DNA of 64,000 bases from Tetrapyrgos nigripes (Eukaryota > Basidiomycota > Agaricomycetes > Agaricales > Campanellaceae): positions 116,833 through 180,832 of the forward strand of contig JAACJM010000177.1 of the NCBI GenBank assembly GCA_013368315.1, read 5' to 3'. The number at the start of each line of letters is the position of its first letter. Position 1 is the stretch's first letter. Made by a program: the position numbers and the translations under genes. Positions 13,074 to 23,879 of this stretch are shown piece after piece. The notes below the pieces were generated by a model. The model saw nothing but the letters and a program-made list of their open reading frames with translations. It was not told the DNA's origin and did not search any database.

Positions 13074-14586
13074 TATAAGGGACAGAAGCGCTAAGTTGCA
13101 GTACATCCGAATGATCGGAATACAACCCAAATGGGTAACGTTATTTCCAGATAAGGATAAATTTGTCAGTAATTGTCTAGCTAGGCATTGAAAGCATTGA
13201 AGGAGGAATAAGTATGCAAATGGGACTGCAGAAGAGCTGGACTTGTATGTAGGACTCAGTAGTAGACTGCTGGCAAGACATAGAACACAAATAAAGCAAG
13301 ATTGGAGAAAAGGGAAAGGAAAACTGAGCAGAATAAAGAAACTATGAGAAAACCCTATGCCCCTAGCATAAAGACGAGTATGAAGGACCTAGCAGTCATA
13401 AGTGGAGCATTCTGAGTCATAGATGCGATGTTCGCTAACCAGGACAGTACACGAAAACACCAGACGGCTTACAAAGGGAACTGAAGAAAGTTCCTACGAA
13501 TATTTAGATAATATTGAACAGTTTCTGTATACCCTAATAAGCAAGTCTTTACTTACAAGGAAATAGGTAGAACTCGCTAGCAGACTTTTCAATTTGTTTT
13601 ATATTTTCTCTACGTACCTTTTAGCGGACCTCGAAAAGAAATAGGTAACTGTATAGTTGTAGCTGCAAGTAGTATAAAAGGACCAGATATTACGAGTAGC
13701 TACCCAAGCCACATACTGTAGAGTATCGGATCTCACTAGCAATAGTAGAGGATGTGAAACACAGACTAAAGCTTCTAAACAAACTTAACTGCACTCTCTA
13801 TGAGGATAAACATTGTGTTGGAGATAATAGAGTTTTTAAAATTGAACATTTTTTGTGGTTATAACTGTGATCTTTGTGTTGACCTTCTGGTCTATTAAGT
13901 GTTGATTTTAAGGCAACTGTGGCCTACAAGTGTTGGATTTTGGGACTCGTTGATCCCCTTGGTGTTAAACTTGTGTTTTATTGTGTCACATGCTAAGCGC
14001 TAACTTCCTTGAAAAACCCCAATCAAAAGTACTTATAGTACAAGTAAACTGGGAGTTTGAGTACTCTGAATACTTGGAACACTCGTCTCATTTACATTTG
14101 TATACGGTTTGTGTTTGGGTGCAGTTCCTAGCACTTAATTACAAAAAACCACCTATTACCGCCAGCAGCTTGGATCTTTGGTCTCGTAGGCTTAGGGTCA
14201 GTGGGTGAGTAGTGTCACTCCCTAGGTTCCAGACTCCTCCTGGGGCATTCTCTCCTCATCAACGAGCCCATTTGGCATCAAGAGGTTAGCCCAGCTTGAG
14301 GGTTCATGACAGCAAGGTACCGACTTGTGCCAGTCTACTAGACTACTGTACTAGACTCATAGCTATGTTTAGGCCATAATGTGGCTTGTGTACCTGTACA
14401 GTTCTTGCTATCTCTTACCCACCAGATACCTGCCTCCCTAGCTGATGTGGCACATGAAGTGTTCTGAACTCCTCTCCCTAATGCCCTCATTGTGACCCTT
14501 GTTCGGAACCATCATGTGACCAGTTATTTACAGGTGAAAAACTTTTTGGGGAAAAACTCACTTTTTCCCACAACCCTAGACATTGA

Positions 14587-14687
14587 CTCAATCCCATGGC
14601 TGGCTTGATGTTTGTGTTAATTGTCCTCTTCCTGAACTGAGTTTTCAGACATGATAGATGATTATAAGTCAGCTACCATATTAGGGC
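14587..14687. other. Short intergenic stretch after the hAT target duplication
   Basis: Nothing recognisable. It lies between the right TSD of the hAT element and a small inverted-repeat element. Confidence 0.4.
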
Positions 14688-14992
14688 TTTGCACCATCCC
14701 AGTATCAATACGGTTATTTGGGAACCATATAGTAAATACAACCCCATACTGTATAGTCAAGGGGGAGGCAGCAAAAAAAATTTTACATCCACTCAGAAAA
14801 TTTTTACTGACTTCACTAGACACCCCCCTCCCCCACCTGCCTTATATAGTATATCTATAGTCACATGATGCAGAGATAAGATATTATAAGCCCTAACCCT
14901 AGCTTAATCCTGTCAAAAAGAGATGAGATAAGATGGCCATAAAAAATACAGGCATACCAGTAATACTGGATGGTGTGAAGCCCTATACCATA
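14688..14992. mobile_element. Small inverted-repeat element (MITE-like), about 305 bp
   Basis: Bounded by inverted copies of one module: TAGGGCTTTGCACCATCC near 14688 and, on the opposite strand, TAGGGCTTCACACCATCC near 14986. The module recurs at 21060-21128 (-) and 58936-59003 (+). No target duplication could be fixed and no gene is inside. Confidence 0.5.
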
Positions 14993-15713
14993 TTCAAAAG
15001 AAAAAAGAAAAAAGAAAAAAGCTTCAAAGTTTCTGCGAGGGCTAGGGCAATGACGCAAATGACATCAAGAGCCCAATCTAGCCTGGACCATTGAGTTGGA
15101 CCACAGCAGCACCTCCCAGTGCAGTGAGCTCCAGGATTCATGGGCTGGCATCATTTCAGGCAGTGATCAGACTGGTCCACCATTCCTCAGGGGTTGAGAA
15201 TTGAAAGGTTTTTTTTTTTTGAAAGACTATTATTATTGCAAAGCCAATAAGCTAACCCTCCTAAACCATATTTGTACCTAACAGTAAACACTCAGTGGCA
15301 TCAGGAAACTCAGGCATGACTCACTCAAACTTCAACTGATACATCTCTCCAGCTGCTGTGTTGATTTGCTGGTAAAGGTTCCAGATAATCACTGTTCTGT
15401 CCTATGACTCATCCCATCCCAACTCTGACATTGATTATGAGGCCGAATGAAATGAGGCTGAGTTCTTTACACTCCGTTTCTGCGTGTGGCAGTGCATATT
15501 CATCCTGTCTCTTCCTGTGCTGTTGTTTCCGGTTTTTGTCCCTGCCCATATTAACATGACCAAACAATGACGTTATCTCAATATCTTGGTGACCGGTAAC
15601 TAAAGTTTCTCTCACTTTGTTTCTCTTTTTTTCTTTATCTTGTCCTTTTTTATCACTTTCCTTTCTCTTTTGATCTCTTTCATTTTTCGTTTAGTATTTT
15701 CTGTCTCTTGATC
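14993..15713. other. Intergenic, no supported gene
   Basis: Holds only a purine-rich run (15000-15020) and one copy of a GAGGCTGAGTTCTTTACAC motif (about 15451) that recurs near 22370 and in degraded form near 57000. Confidence 0.4.
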
Positions 15714-16931
15714 CCCAGTGAAAAACGACTATGCACGAATCTGCAGAATTCTGACGGTTTTTGCATGAATCTGCGGTTTTATGTAGACTTCTTAGAAGCA
15801 GCAGGCTCATCAAATTTGGTCGGCAACATTTTTTATGGCGCCATTGGTCAAAAATTTCGTCGTTTCTCCCTCACTCTTTTTTAATCAACTGAAAAAAAAA
15901 AAAAGACTTCTCTTGTACATTTTCAAATTTGCGCATGAGGAAATTCTTTGCTAGTCACGACCAGGTGAAGTCGACTCCAAGGCAAGCAAGTTTGAAGTTC
16001 ATACGCTCGACTCTCTGTCGTGTACCACCACCATCCCTCCTAACTCCGACTCGACCTTCTCCTCCCTCTTTCTGCCACGCCTGTTGCCTCTCAGTATTCC
16101 AATGACATCCATCATCATTCACTGTCAGTGTCACGTTACAACATGGTCACTCATGCAGGTGTTCGCACTAGGTTGGTTCAGACACGCTAATTTTCACGCG
16201 TCTACATAGTAGGAATGGGGTATATGCACGTAAGGCGGTCTGGAATATGGTGAGTTATTATGTCCGCTGCATCTCCTCAACCTGTCTGACTCGTCATTCG
16301 CGAGCAAAACCCAAACGGTATGTTCTTCGACCCTTTCTTCGAAGATGCCGTGTTTATGTAGCTCTCTTTACATTAACACCCCTTCCTTTATGGCTTGTTA
16401 CGCGCTCGCCCTCTTTCGATTAGGTGAGTTACTCTATGTATATGCTGTTCACGTATAGCTCACAAACTTGGCCTCAGGTCTCGAAATACATGTGTAAGGA
16501 TTGCAGCTGTATATGGTACGTAGTTTCACATCACGCATGCTCTGGATCTCTGCTGATGATACTTCCAGAACTTCTGTTTTAGATTTTGGTATGGCGCACA
16601 ATGAAGGGGACTTTGAGGCGGATGGGGCTCGATGGGATCATTGGGATTCCTATAGAATAGCTTCAGATTTTGTGCATATTAATGCAGATAGATGCAGAAA
16701 TATATCATTTACTTTTTCACCATTCTTTCGCGCAGAAATCGTCAGATATACGCAGAACAGTGCAGATTTCAAGCAAGATTTCTTTTGCTAATTCTCTTGT
16801 GCAGATAATGCAGAAAAGCGCAGAGAAAGGGCTCATTTTCTGCAAAAATCCGGTTCCACTGAATGGAAATCTGCCAGATTGCATAAACGCTCATATTTGC
16901 GCAGATTCATGCATAGTCCATTTTCACTGGG
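15714..16931. mobile_element. Non-autonomous TIR element, 1218 bp, 7-bp TSD
   Basis: Begins CCCAGTGAAAAACGACTATG and ends in the inverted form with a few mismatches. It is flanked by CTTGATC on both sides (15707-15713 and 16932-16938). Inside the TIRs, the tetramer-plus motif GCAGA/TCTGC recurs many times at both ends (15740-15775 and 16680-16905), like transposase-binding subterminal repeats. No transposase is visible. A 7-bp TSD does not settle the superfamily. An 8-bp hAT-like or KDZ-like duplication with one base lost is possible. Confidence 0.72.
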
Positions 16932-17563
16932 CTTGATCTCTTGTCTTCTTATTCATTGCTTGCTTTCCTTTTTCCCCCTCTCTTCTCTCTTTCTTCTTCT
17001 TCATCTCTTGTTGGTTGGAGACATATTTGGCCCTCAGGCAAAAGGGCGAGAGTTTGAATACATATCACATGTCTTTTAGACAATCATAGACCAGGTTCGT
17101 CACTTTTCTCTCTTTCTCATGCTTTATCTTACAATGAACACCCCTACTAATTTTTTGTTCAGCTATGACCCCCACATCTCTTTGTACATCCTGGAGACAT
17201 TCATGCCAATGACCAGGAACGCTCATTATCTTCCTCTGCACACTATTTGTGCACAAGACAGTGAGAGGAGGCTGCCCTAGATGGTAAGGATGAAATGCAC
17301 CATCTATGTTTTGGAAAGAACAAGGGAGAAGAAGATGTAGAGACATACAACAAGAATATGAGGTATTAGTGTCTCAGGTGAGCTAGATACGTCTTAACAC
17401 TATGTATCTTACCTTCTCTCCTCGTTTGTTAGCCTTCTGTATGTGTTCTGGTCTACGTTGCTACCATTATATCTTCCAACTACTCATCCTATATCCTGCC
17501 CTCATACACCTTGACCTACTCGTGAACAGACATCTCTTCTAGGCCTCAGATCATGCTGACACA

Positions 17564-18510
17564 GTGTACATTTGTCTCATTGTCATCCTCAGCTATGCCA
17601 TCAGAGAATCACTATCTCAATCTGCACTCACTCTGCTCTGGTTGACTTTTCCTTGTGATTTCTGTTTGTCCGCTAGAGACTTCGCTCGCAACTGCCTCCT
17701 CTCTTTTGTTCCCCTTTTCCCATCAGACTTCACTAATATCCAAGAGAAAATCTGTAGGCAGCTTTTTATCCTTGAACCTGTTGCTTTTCCTGACAAGGCA
17801 TATACTGATACCTCTGATGTATTGCATGAGTTATTGCAAACACTGAGCCCAATGACTAAGAGAAATGTTCTTTGCATTAATAATCACTCAGATTTTCAGG
17901 ACAGGTTACAATGCAATTTAATGCTAACGCATATAATAGGTACATATCAATCTATGCAGCATTTGGTTTCTCACTTTATAGAGCCTTGGGCTGATAAATG
18001 TCACTCTTGTCATGGAGACATGTTTTGAAAATACACATTCCAGAGATTACCAAGCTTTTTGCTTATGTCCTTACCTTATGAATGCAAGTTGGAAATTCAA
18101 AATGTTATACATGTGCCTCAGGGAGCTAGGTCTCAGGAATATCACATAAATGGCATCATTTATTTTGGAAGGGGTCACTTCATCACAAGGATGTTTCATG
18201 GAGCTCAGGAGTGGGTATATGATGGCATTGGTACTGGGGTACCAGTGAAATTATCTGCAGTGCTCCAATTGAACAACTGAAGCCTGGAGAACTTTGCTAA
18301 TAAGAAGCTGTGGAAGTTCTGTATGTCCAAATGGGTATGGAAGTTGCAGGAGAATGAATGCAATTCAATGCAAGAGAAAGCCTTGGCCTTGTACTTGCCA
18401 CGCACAGCGTTGGCCCACACCCCTTTCATCATAGTACATGCAATCCCACTGATCTCTGGCCCAATATCCAGCAATGGTAAATATAGTGGTGGAGAAAGTG
18501 ATTAAACAAT
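17564..18510 (+). pseudogene. USP-like (peptidase C19-type) gene fragment, copy 1
   Basis: The frame 17564-18028 ends with a Cys-x2-Cys motif (ADKCHSCHGDM). After a short gap, 18059-18280 reads EYHINGIIYFGRGHFITRMF followed by WVYDG. That pattern (a G-I/V-I-Y strand, then GHF with a candidate catalytic His, then W-x-Y-D-G) resembles the His box of ubiquitin-specific proteases. Agaricomycete genomes have many such USP-like genes near transposons. The tail (ENFANKKLW, then LPRTALAH, near 18285-18415) has a homologue in the copy at 23880-24318. The active-site Cys region is not found and stops interrupt the joins. Assignment is by motif only. Confidence 0.4.
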
Positions 18511-18956
18511 CATTGCAAGAACTGTCCAGATCCTGTGTATAGATTATTGAGCAAGGTTGAGAGGGTGTGTTTTTGTAACTATTCCTCCTTGATTTCAAAG
18601 TTTAACAGAAACTTACAGGTAGAGGGCTGCACATTCTACAAAGATGACTAGGATTTTCTAGATCAGAATTCACATTCAGTTTAACATTTTCTCCCTTGAG
18701 AATAGGATAAACTTGCTATTGCAGTACTATGTCCCTGAAGATGCAAATTTCTTTTTTGAATTTCCAATATTTTCCATACAATCAAAGCTAAAGTTAGAAT
18801 GATAAGTCATGTCATCCCAAGTATGTAAGTATATGATATTGTGGCAATGTAATCACATACCAGTGCAATACACAACAGAGGCTGTATATGTAAGGGTAAC
18901 CTTGTTTACCCAATGCTGTCAGATGTACTGGTTTGTCAGTGAAAATGGCATATAAG
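18511..18956. other. No supported gene
   Basis: Mixed intergenic sequence downstream of the fragment at 18957-19214. Possible later exons of that gene are not open here. Confidence 0.35.
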
Positions 18957-19214
18957 TTAGTAATAGTAACATACCACAGTAACAAAGATAAACAGCAAAG
19001 CACTGCCAATGGCTAGTAGATGCTTTAGTAGAGGGAGAAGCACGGTGATACATGAATTTCTGTGAAGGGAAGAGCCAGAACTGGAATTTTTCTTCCTTTG
19101 CAGCATGAAGACCATTGAGACAAGCCAAAGGACAAAGAAGCTGCCATAGATAAAAGTTGATAAGATGGTGGTTATGAAACTGGCAGAGACATTGGAGATG
19201 CTGGACATCTTCAA
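18957..19214 (-). pseudogene. Multi-pass membrane protein, first exon, probably truncated
   Basis: ATG at 19214. The N-terminal helix includes FIYGSFFVLWLVSMVFML, then a polar loop (QRKKNSSSGSS), then a second hydrophobic helix ending ALLFIFVTV. A good intron start follows (gtatgt at about 18977, with a CTAAC branch-like motif and an acceptor about 50 nt on). The next exon runs into a stop, so the gene seems broken. It is a paralogue of 258-383 (-). Role unknown. Confidence 0.5.
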
Positions 19215-19359
19215 AGGCTGAGTGGAGGTGCAGTCTACAATGCATGTCTTTTATAAGATACTTAGATGAATATGTGATACTTATAGCCTACATCCAACTT
19301 TTGTTACCATCACCTTTGTTCTACCAGAAATCTGAGCTACAACTTTGCCAATAATTACT

Positions 19360-20535
19360 CACAGCGGGGCGCGGACCATATTTGCCTGCCATTTTTGCAG
19401 ACTCTTAAATGATGGATAGTTCACACCATTTTGAGCGAGATAAAATCAAGTGTATTTGCTGCCGAAAACTGGGTCACAAATGCTCAAATCATGTGCTTAA
19501 GTTTTTCTGTGCTAAATCTTTATTCATTTGTGATCAAAAAAGGGAAGCACATAGTACTAGAATTTTCTTTTGTGAGAAAATGCGCCAAAAGGGACAATCA
19601 GTATTTGTGTGCCGGATTCCGGCCATCAGTATTTTCACAGATTACTGGTGGCTGGTTTTAACTGGCGCACTGGTGAAAAATAAAAGTTACTGTCTACTTA
19701 TCTTGAGGCTGCTGAGTAAGATTGAGACTGACACTACATAGCTGAGGTGATTTGAAGTGAAAATATCAAGAACTGGTGGCACTGCGTCGGCTGATTGTCG
19801 GGGGTGTCAGGAGGTGCTGATCACCATGCTTGGCGATGACGATGAGAATTGTTTGAATTGAGTGTTGACGGAAATGTCACCCGGATCATCCCGAATGATG
19901 TGGAGACATTAGCCGACATCAAACAGCCCCTTGTCGACGCCGACAACAACATGTAGCCTTCATCCCACTCAAATTTTACTGGTGCTACTGGTGGCCAAAA
20001 AACCTTCGCTGGTCCAATGGTAGCTGGTCCATTGGTTTGGACTGGAACCAGTCCAAACCAGTGGAACCAGTAATCTGTCAAAATACTGATGTGGCGAGTA
20101 AAAGGAAGTTCTTTTGTGAGAAAATGCGCCAAAAGGTATGATCAGTATTTGTGTGCCGGATTCAATACTGTGTCCGAATTACTCTTCCTTTTACTCACCG
20201 GAATCCGGCACACAAATACCGATCATACTTTTTGGCGCATTTTCTCACAAAAGAACTTCCTTTTACTCGCTGGAATCTGGCACACAAATACTGATCGTAC
20301 CTTTTGGCGCATTTTCTCACACAAGAAAATTCTAATACTATGTTACTTCCCTTTTTTGATCACAAATGAATAAAGGTTTAGCATGGAAAAACTTAAAAGC
20401 ACATGATTTGAGCATTTATGACCCAGTTTTCGGCAGCAAATACGCTTGATTTTATCTCGTTCAAAATGGTGTGAACTATCCGTCATTTAAGAGTCCGCAA
20501 AAATGGCAGGCAAATATGGTCTGCGCCCCGCTGTG
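19360..20535. mobile_element. CACTA-like non-autonomous element with long TIRs
   Basis: Ends are CACAGCGGGGCGCG and its near-perfect inverse. The flanks are ACT (19357-19359 and 20536-20538). A 3-bp TSD with CAC-starting termini fits EnSpm/CACTA. The inverted arms extend about 290 bp, and the right arm has an extra partial copy of an inner segment (20100-20340). No transposase is present. Confidence 0.7.
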
Positions 20536-20538
20536 ACT

Positions 20539-21059
20539 ATGATGCATGTCTTTTATTACGAGGCCCTTTAGGCCGAGTTAACTTATGTCGACCCCCCAAT
20601 TGAGTATCAAGCTTTCTCATGGGTTCTAACTTTTACACGCCACCTCAGCACTCCGAAGTGCCCGAACACTGCCATTTCAGCTGACGCTCAACTGACACGT
20701 CATTCCTGCCTTCCCTCCATCGCTGTCGATGCACCAGGTTCAGACGTGTTTACCTTCCCTCAACAGCCATCAAAAGTCATCAAGAGCCACTCTCTGAGAC
20801 TCTGAATCACTATGGATACCTCTAATCCAAGGTCATTTAAAGGCGCTGTTACATTAAAATGGTACAGTATTGGGCTCTATCTAATTAAAAGAATTTTTTA
20901 CTGCATACGAAACTGTTTTACTTAAACAGGCCTCATAATTTGCCATGCGAAGCAGTGGTACCTTTCCCCAGTAAGATACTTTTGATGGATATATGATACT
21001 GATAGCTTACATCCGACCCTTTTTTATCACACCTTCCTATTTTGATCATCAGTCTCAGA
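20539..21059. other. Intergenic, no supported gene
   Basis: Part of it (about 20975-21060) repeats sequence found just left of the CACTA-like element (19255-19335), including GATACT-x-ATAGC and CAGAAATCTGAG. An older segmental duplication is likely. Confidence 0.35.
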
Positions 21060-21128
21060 AATCTGAGTAGGTCTCTGCGCCGTCCAGTAATACTGATACG
21101 CCTGTATTTTTTACGGGTCTAGTACTGG
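21060..21128 (-). repeat. Copy of a dispersed 50-65 bp module
   Basis: Reverse complement matches 58936-59003 closely (CCAGTACTAGACCCGT near one end) and 14938-14990 more loosely. It is probably the terminus of a small inverted-repeat family. Confidence 0.5.
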
Positions 21129-21526
21129 TAAGGTGTACCCGTCAAGCAGAGAAAAAACCTTCGCTGATGCGTGGCCGACCCGTATACCGTGCAAAATACT
21201 GTCCAATATGGGATTACCCATCCAGTACCATACCCGTACTGGATCCTGTGGCAACTTTGTATGGTATGGGACCGTATCCGATGTACAGTACCAGTACAAA
21301 CTGTACAATACTGGTAAAAGATACAAATACACTACTGCAATTGTAACCGCAAAATAACCATAGCATCACCACGATCATTGTTCAGTTTAGAAGCTGCATA
21401 CCAACTGCTTTGCCTCATCAACATCATGGTCACTTCACAGTTAGCATAACATTTTTGGTTCTTCTAGGCATATTGAAAATATGGGAAGTATCGTCAGGAC
21501 GGAATCAAAGCCTCCGTTGAGTCCCC

Positions 21527-21561
21527 CTTCTAGGCTGGTATAAGTTATACCAGCCTAGAAG
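21527..21561. repeat. Perfect 35-bp palindrome
   Basis: Two 17-bp arms (CTTCTAGGCTGGTATAA) are separated by one base. It lies at the point where similarity of the adjacent DUF6534 gene ends, so it may mark a rearrangement or an excision footprint. Confidence 0.8.
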
Positions 21562-21589
21562 AGGTGATCCTGAAAAGAGAATGTCGGAT

Positions 21590-22152
21590 TGCATGCATGA
21601 GAGCCATGGCCTAATCGAGACGCAACAGGGGTCAGTAGTGAAACCCCAGTCGACCAAATGAAGACTATCAAATCGTCCCCATCCCAAAATAAGCATAAAC
21701 CAGGCTGAATCTGTAATTGCAATGGTCGAAACGAGATCTAGCACAAATACCGAGTAAACTGAAGTAAAGCACTATTTTTTAAGCTCAGAGCTGGTGACTC
21801 GGACTGGTCATGCTCACCGGTAAGCTTCACGATGAGACGGTCGTTGGAGAAAGACATGTAGTAGATATCTGTGCCCGAAGTTGAATGGTCGATCTGTCTG
21901 CTCGGACAAAGATATATCTTACATAATTGAACAATGAGTGTTCCCATGAGCAGGTAAGACATGAGGGCTCCAATGAGCTAGGAGAACGAGGTGAGTGAAA
22001 GAAAATAAGTATGGATCATCAGCAAGCTCACCACTGGTCCTATGCTGAGAGTGTTCTAAGAAGTCAGAACAAGCCTTCCAAGATCAAGAGTGTACGTACC
22101 CCAGCATAGTGTCATGAGAGAGAGGGGGAAAAGGTGGGGGAATTGCAGCCAT
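21590..22152 (-). pseudogene. DUF6534-type 7-TM protein, N-terminal half only
   Basis: ATG at 22152-22150. Four exons keep frame: 22152-22100, a 13-nt micro-exon 22044-22032, 21977-21818, and 21758 onward. Joined, they read MLGIGPVLIGALMSYLLMGT, then LIVQLCKIYL, then YYMSFSNDRLIVKLT joining VYSVFVLDLVSTIAITDSAW. These are the hallmarks of the Agaricomycete DUF6534 membrane family (GP-LIG start, a Y-Y-x-x-F-x-x-D-R loop, LD-x-x-x-T in TM3). The segment CPSRQIDHSTSGTDI is extra and may be a retained very short intron. After WGFTTDPCC the similarity stops and the C-terminal half (later TMs and the cytoplasmic DUF6534 domain) is missing. Role unknown. Confidence 0.7.
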
Positions 22153-22289
22153 TGTAGCGCCAGATAGACGGGGATGAGTGGGAGTGTCAAACTGAAGCGT
22201 AGCAAAGCACCCAGCGTGACCTTGCATATATACGAGCTTTGGAACCTGTGCCTTCCACACGGTGACTGAGTCGCTATCGCTCGCAGCAT

Positions 22290-23879
22290 GCTACGGCCGG
22301 GTTCACAGCTTGTGATGATGGAACTTGGGTGTGTTTTGGTTCAAGTTGAGAATAGTTACGAGGCCGAAGAATTGAGGCTGAGTTCTTTACACTGGGTTTC
22401 CGCGTGTGGCTATGTCTAATTGACGCCCCGGTTATTCCCGTTTTCGCATCCAATTATACCCGTTTATACAAAGGCTGTAGGCAAACAACCACATCAAGCA
22501 TCTTCTCTTCCCTTCGCTTTCTGATTTTAGGCTTTGCCCTCGCTTTTTATTCGCGAATCGCAGCATTTACGACCGTGAGACCATTTTCGCCGGGTTTCTT
22601 CCTCACTTAGCGCCTCTATGCCTCCCCGTCCAACTGTGCCATCTCCCTCTTGCCATTCCTCAGTCAAGCTTACATCTTTCCACTACCAACAAAGTCCGCT
22701 CTAACTTTGACATTTCTACATGGACTTTTTGGAGGTCAAAGTACATGGGTTCTTCGAGTATTTGGATGAGAAGGGTGGGTTTTATTATCATAAAGTATGT
22801 TAACTTTCTTATATACTCCCTTTCTGTTTCCATTTTCTTCATGTTCTTCCATTTGGATTTTCATTTTGAGATGATTGCTGATGAAGTCTCTCATTTCTAT
22901 AGTCTGTTTCCTCATGCTGTATCTCAAAACCTCAAAAATTTGATAACCGAACAGGGTTTATGCTTCCTCAACCTCCGCTGACCAGTTCTCCTGATAAATG
23001 GGAGCAATGGGAGCTTGTCATGGAGGCTTCATGGGCCTTATAGCTTGGAAGCAGGTCAGATCTGACAGACAAAGAAAAGGAGATATCTCATATATGGTGC
23101 TGGCAAATCCAGCAGGTGCATGTACCTTTTTTGTTCTTTTTCTTCACAGTTCTTACTGATGTCTCCTTTCTTTTATCTAGTTACCTATTCTCGTTGTCAA
23201 TCAAGCTCTGTTGACAGTCCCTCTCCTCCAATTTGCGCTGAACTGCGTCTTCCCCCGTCTTGACGTATGCCAAAACCATGCTCTACAATTGGCTTCTCAA
23301 GGAACCCCTACATAGTCCTTTACCACTATTTGTCTAAACTGTTACAGGGTCCCAAGGCAATGAAGAGTTTTACTTCCCTTCTGTGAGGATGGAGCTACAC
23401 AGCACCAAAGCTCTTGAGCTCATGCTTTCAACTATGGACAAAGTGTTTGTTGGAAATGTTTGTTGGGGATGAGCTTGCTATGGAGCATGCCTCTGGTGTT
23501 TTACTATGAAGTGTGACTGTGTTTCATGTATTCAGGGAAGAGATAATGGGTGTTTGAAGGTTTACAATCAGACAAGATGTTGGAAGCACCAAAGGAGCTC
23601 TCAGAGTGTAAGTCAGCATCTTCTTCACCCCATCATCATTGGTTCTTCATCTGACAGTTGCTCTAGGAACACTAACCTCAAGTTCTCACCCTACCCATTG
23701 CTCATTGTCCTCCACTCCCAGTTCTACATAGCTGTCTTCATTCATAATTCACATGTCGTTGCTGCTTGTCAACCCTCCTGTCTTCCTGTCCTTGCTATTT
23801 CAGCTCTTTATCCCCTTGGGCTCGTCTTGTTTGTATTGGGCACAGGTGTATTGTAATATTGTCAGATAGGGATGGGATG
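22290..23879. other. Intergenic; may hold decayed upstream exons of USP-like copy 2
   Basis: Contains a GAGGCCGAAGAATTGAGGCT motif near 22355 shared with 15440. The frame at 23506-23856 may be a relic of the gene whose recognisable end starts near 23880, but I cannot align it. Confidence 0.3.

Larger units (their letters stand above)
10753..14160 (+). repeat. LTR-like repeat, copy 1, carrying a Tc1/mariner insertion
   Basis: Begins TGATATGCTGTACAAAATTG and matches 62364 to the window end. Without the Tc1 element it is about 1.7 kb with no coding sequence, which suits a solo LTR. It starts with TG but the right end and the 5-bp TSD are not clear. The pre-insertion site is visible at about 5052 in the 5' LTR. 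Differences from copy 2 are mostly transitions. Confidence 0.65.
4260..14311 (+). mobile_element. LTR retroelement (non-autonomous or decayed) nested in the hAT element
   Basis: Two related LTRs bound it: 4260-5219 and 9610-14311 (the latter enlarged by two insertions). Each begins TGTCAG and ends TGACA. The flanks are TCAAG (4255-4259) and GCAAG (14312-14316), a 4-of-5 match expected for a 5-bp TSD. A polypurine tract sits directly before the 3' LTR (9597-9606). The internal region (5220-9609) shows no reverse transcriptase, RNase H or integrase motif that I can recognise. It holds a decayed plus-strand coding region and an antisense multi-exon gene. Superfamily is not assigned. Confidence 0.8.
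9610..14311 (+). repeat. 3' LTR of the nested retroelement, split by two insertions
   Basis: Begins TGTCAGAGATCC and ends GGTTCATGACA. Removing 9755-10305 and 10753 to about 14160 gives a sequence collinear with the 5' LTR at 4260-5219, with mostly C/T and G/A differences. Confidence 0.82.
2137..14578 (-). mobile_element. hAT-superfamily DNA transposon, interrupted by nested insertions
   Basis: The left end reads TAGGGTTGCAGGAAAAAAC. The right end, reverse complemented, reads TAGGGTTGTGGGAAAAAGTG. Both ends are flanked by the same 8-bp duplication, GACATTGA (2129-2136 and 14579-14586). An 8-bp TSD with short TIRs and a hAT-type transposase inside (2490-4259, minus) makes this a hAT element. 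Without the LTR retroelement at 4260-14311 it is about 2.4 kb. It lacks the N-terminal part of a usual hAT transposase, so it was probably already a deletion derivative. Confidence 0.88.

Noticed and set aside
10753..14160. A 5-bp TSD for the LTR-like repeat
   Set aside because: The flanks TCTGC and GCAGC do not match and the right end is ambiguous. Boundaries are left approximate.
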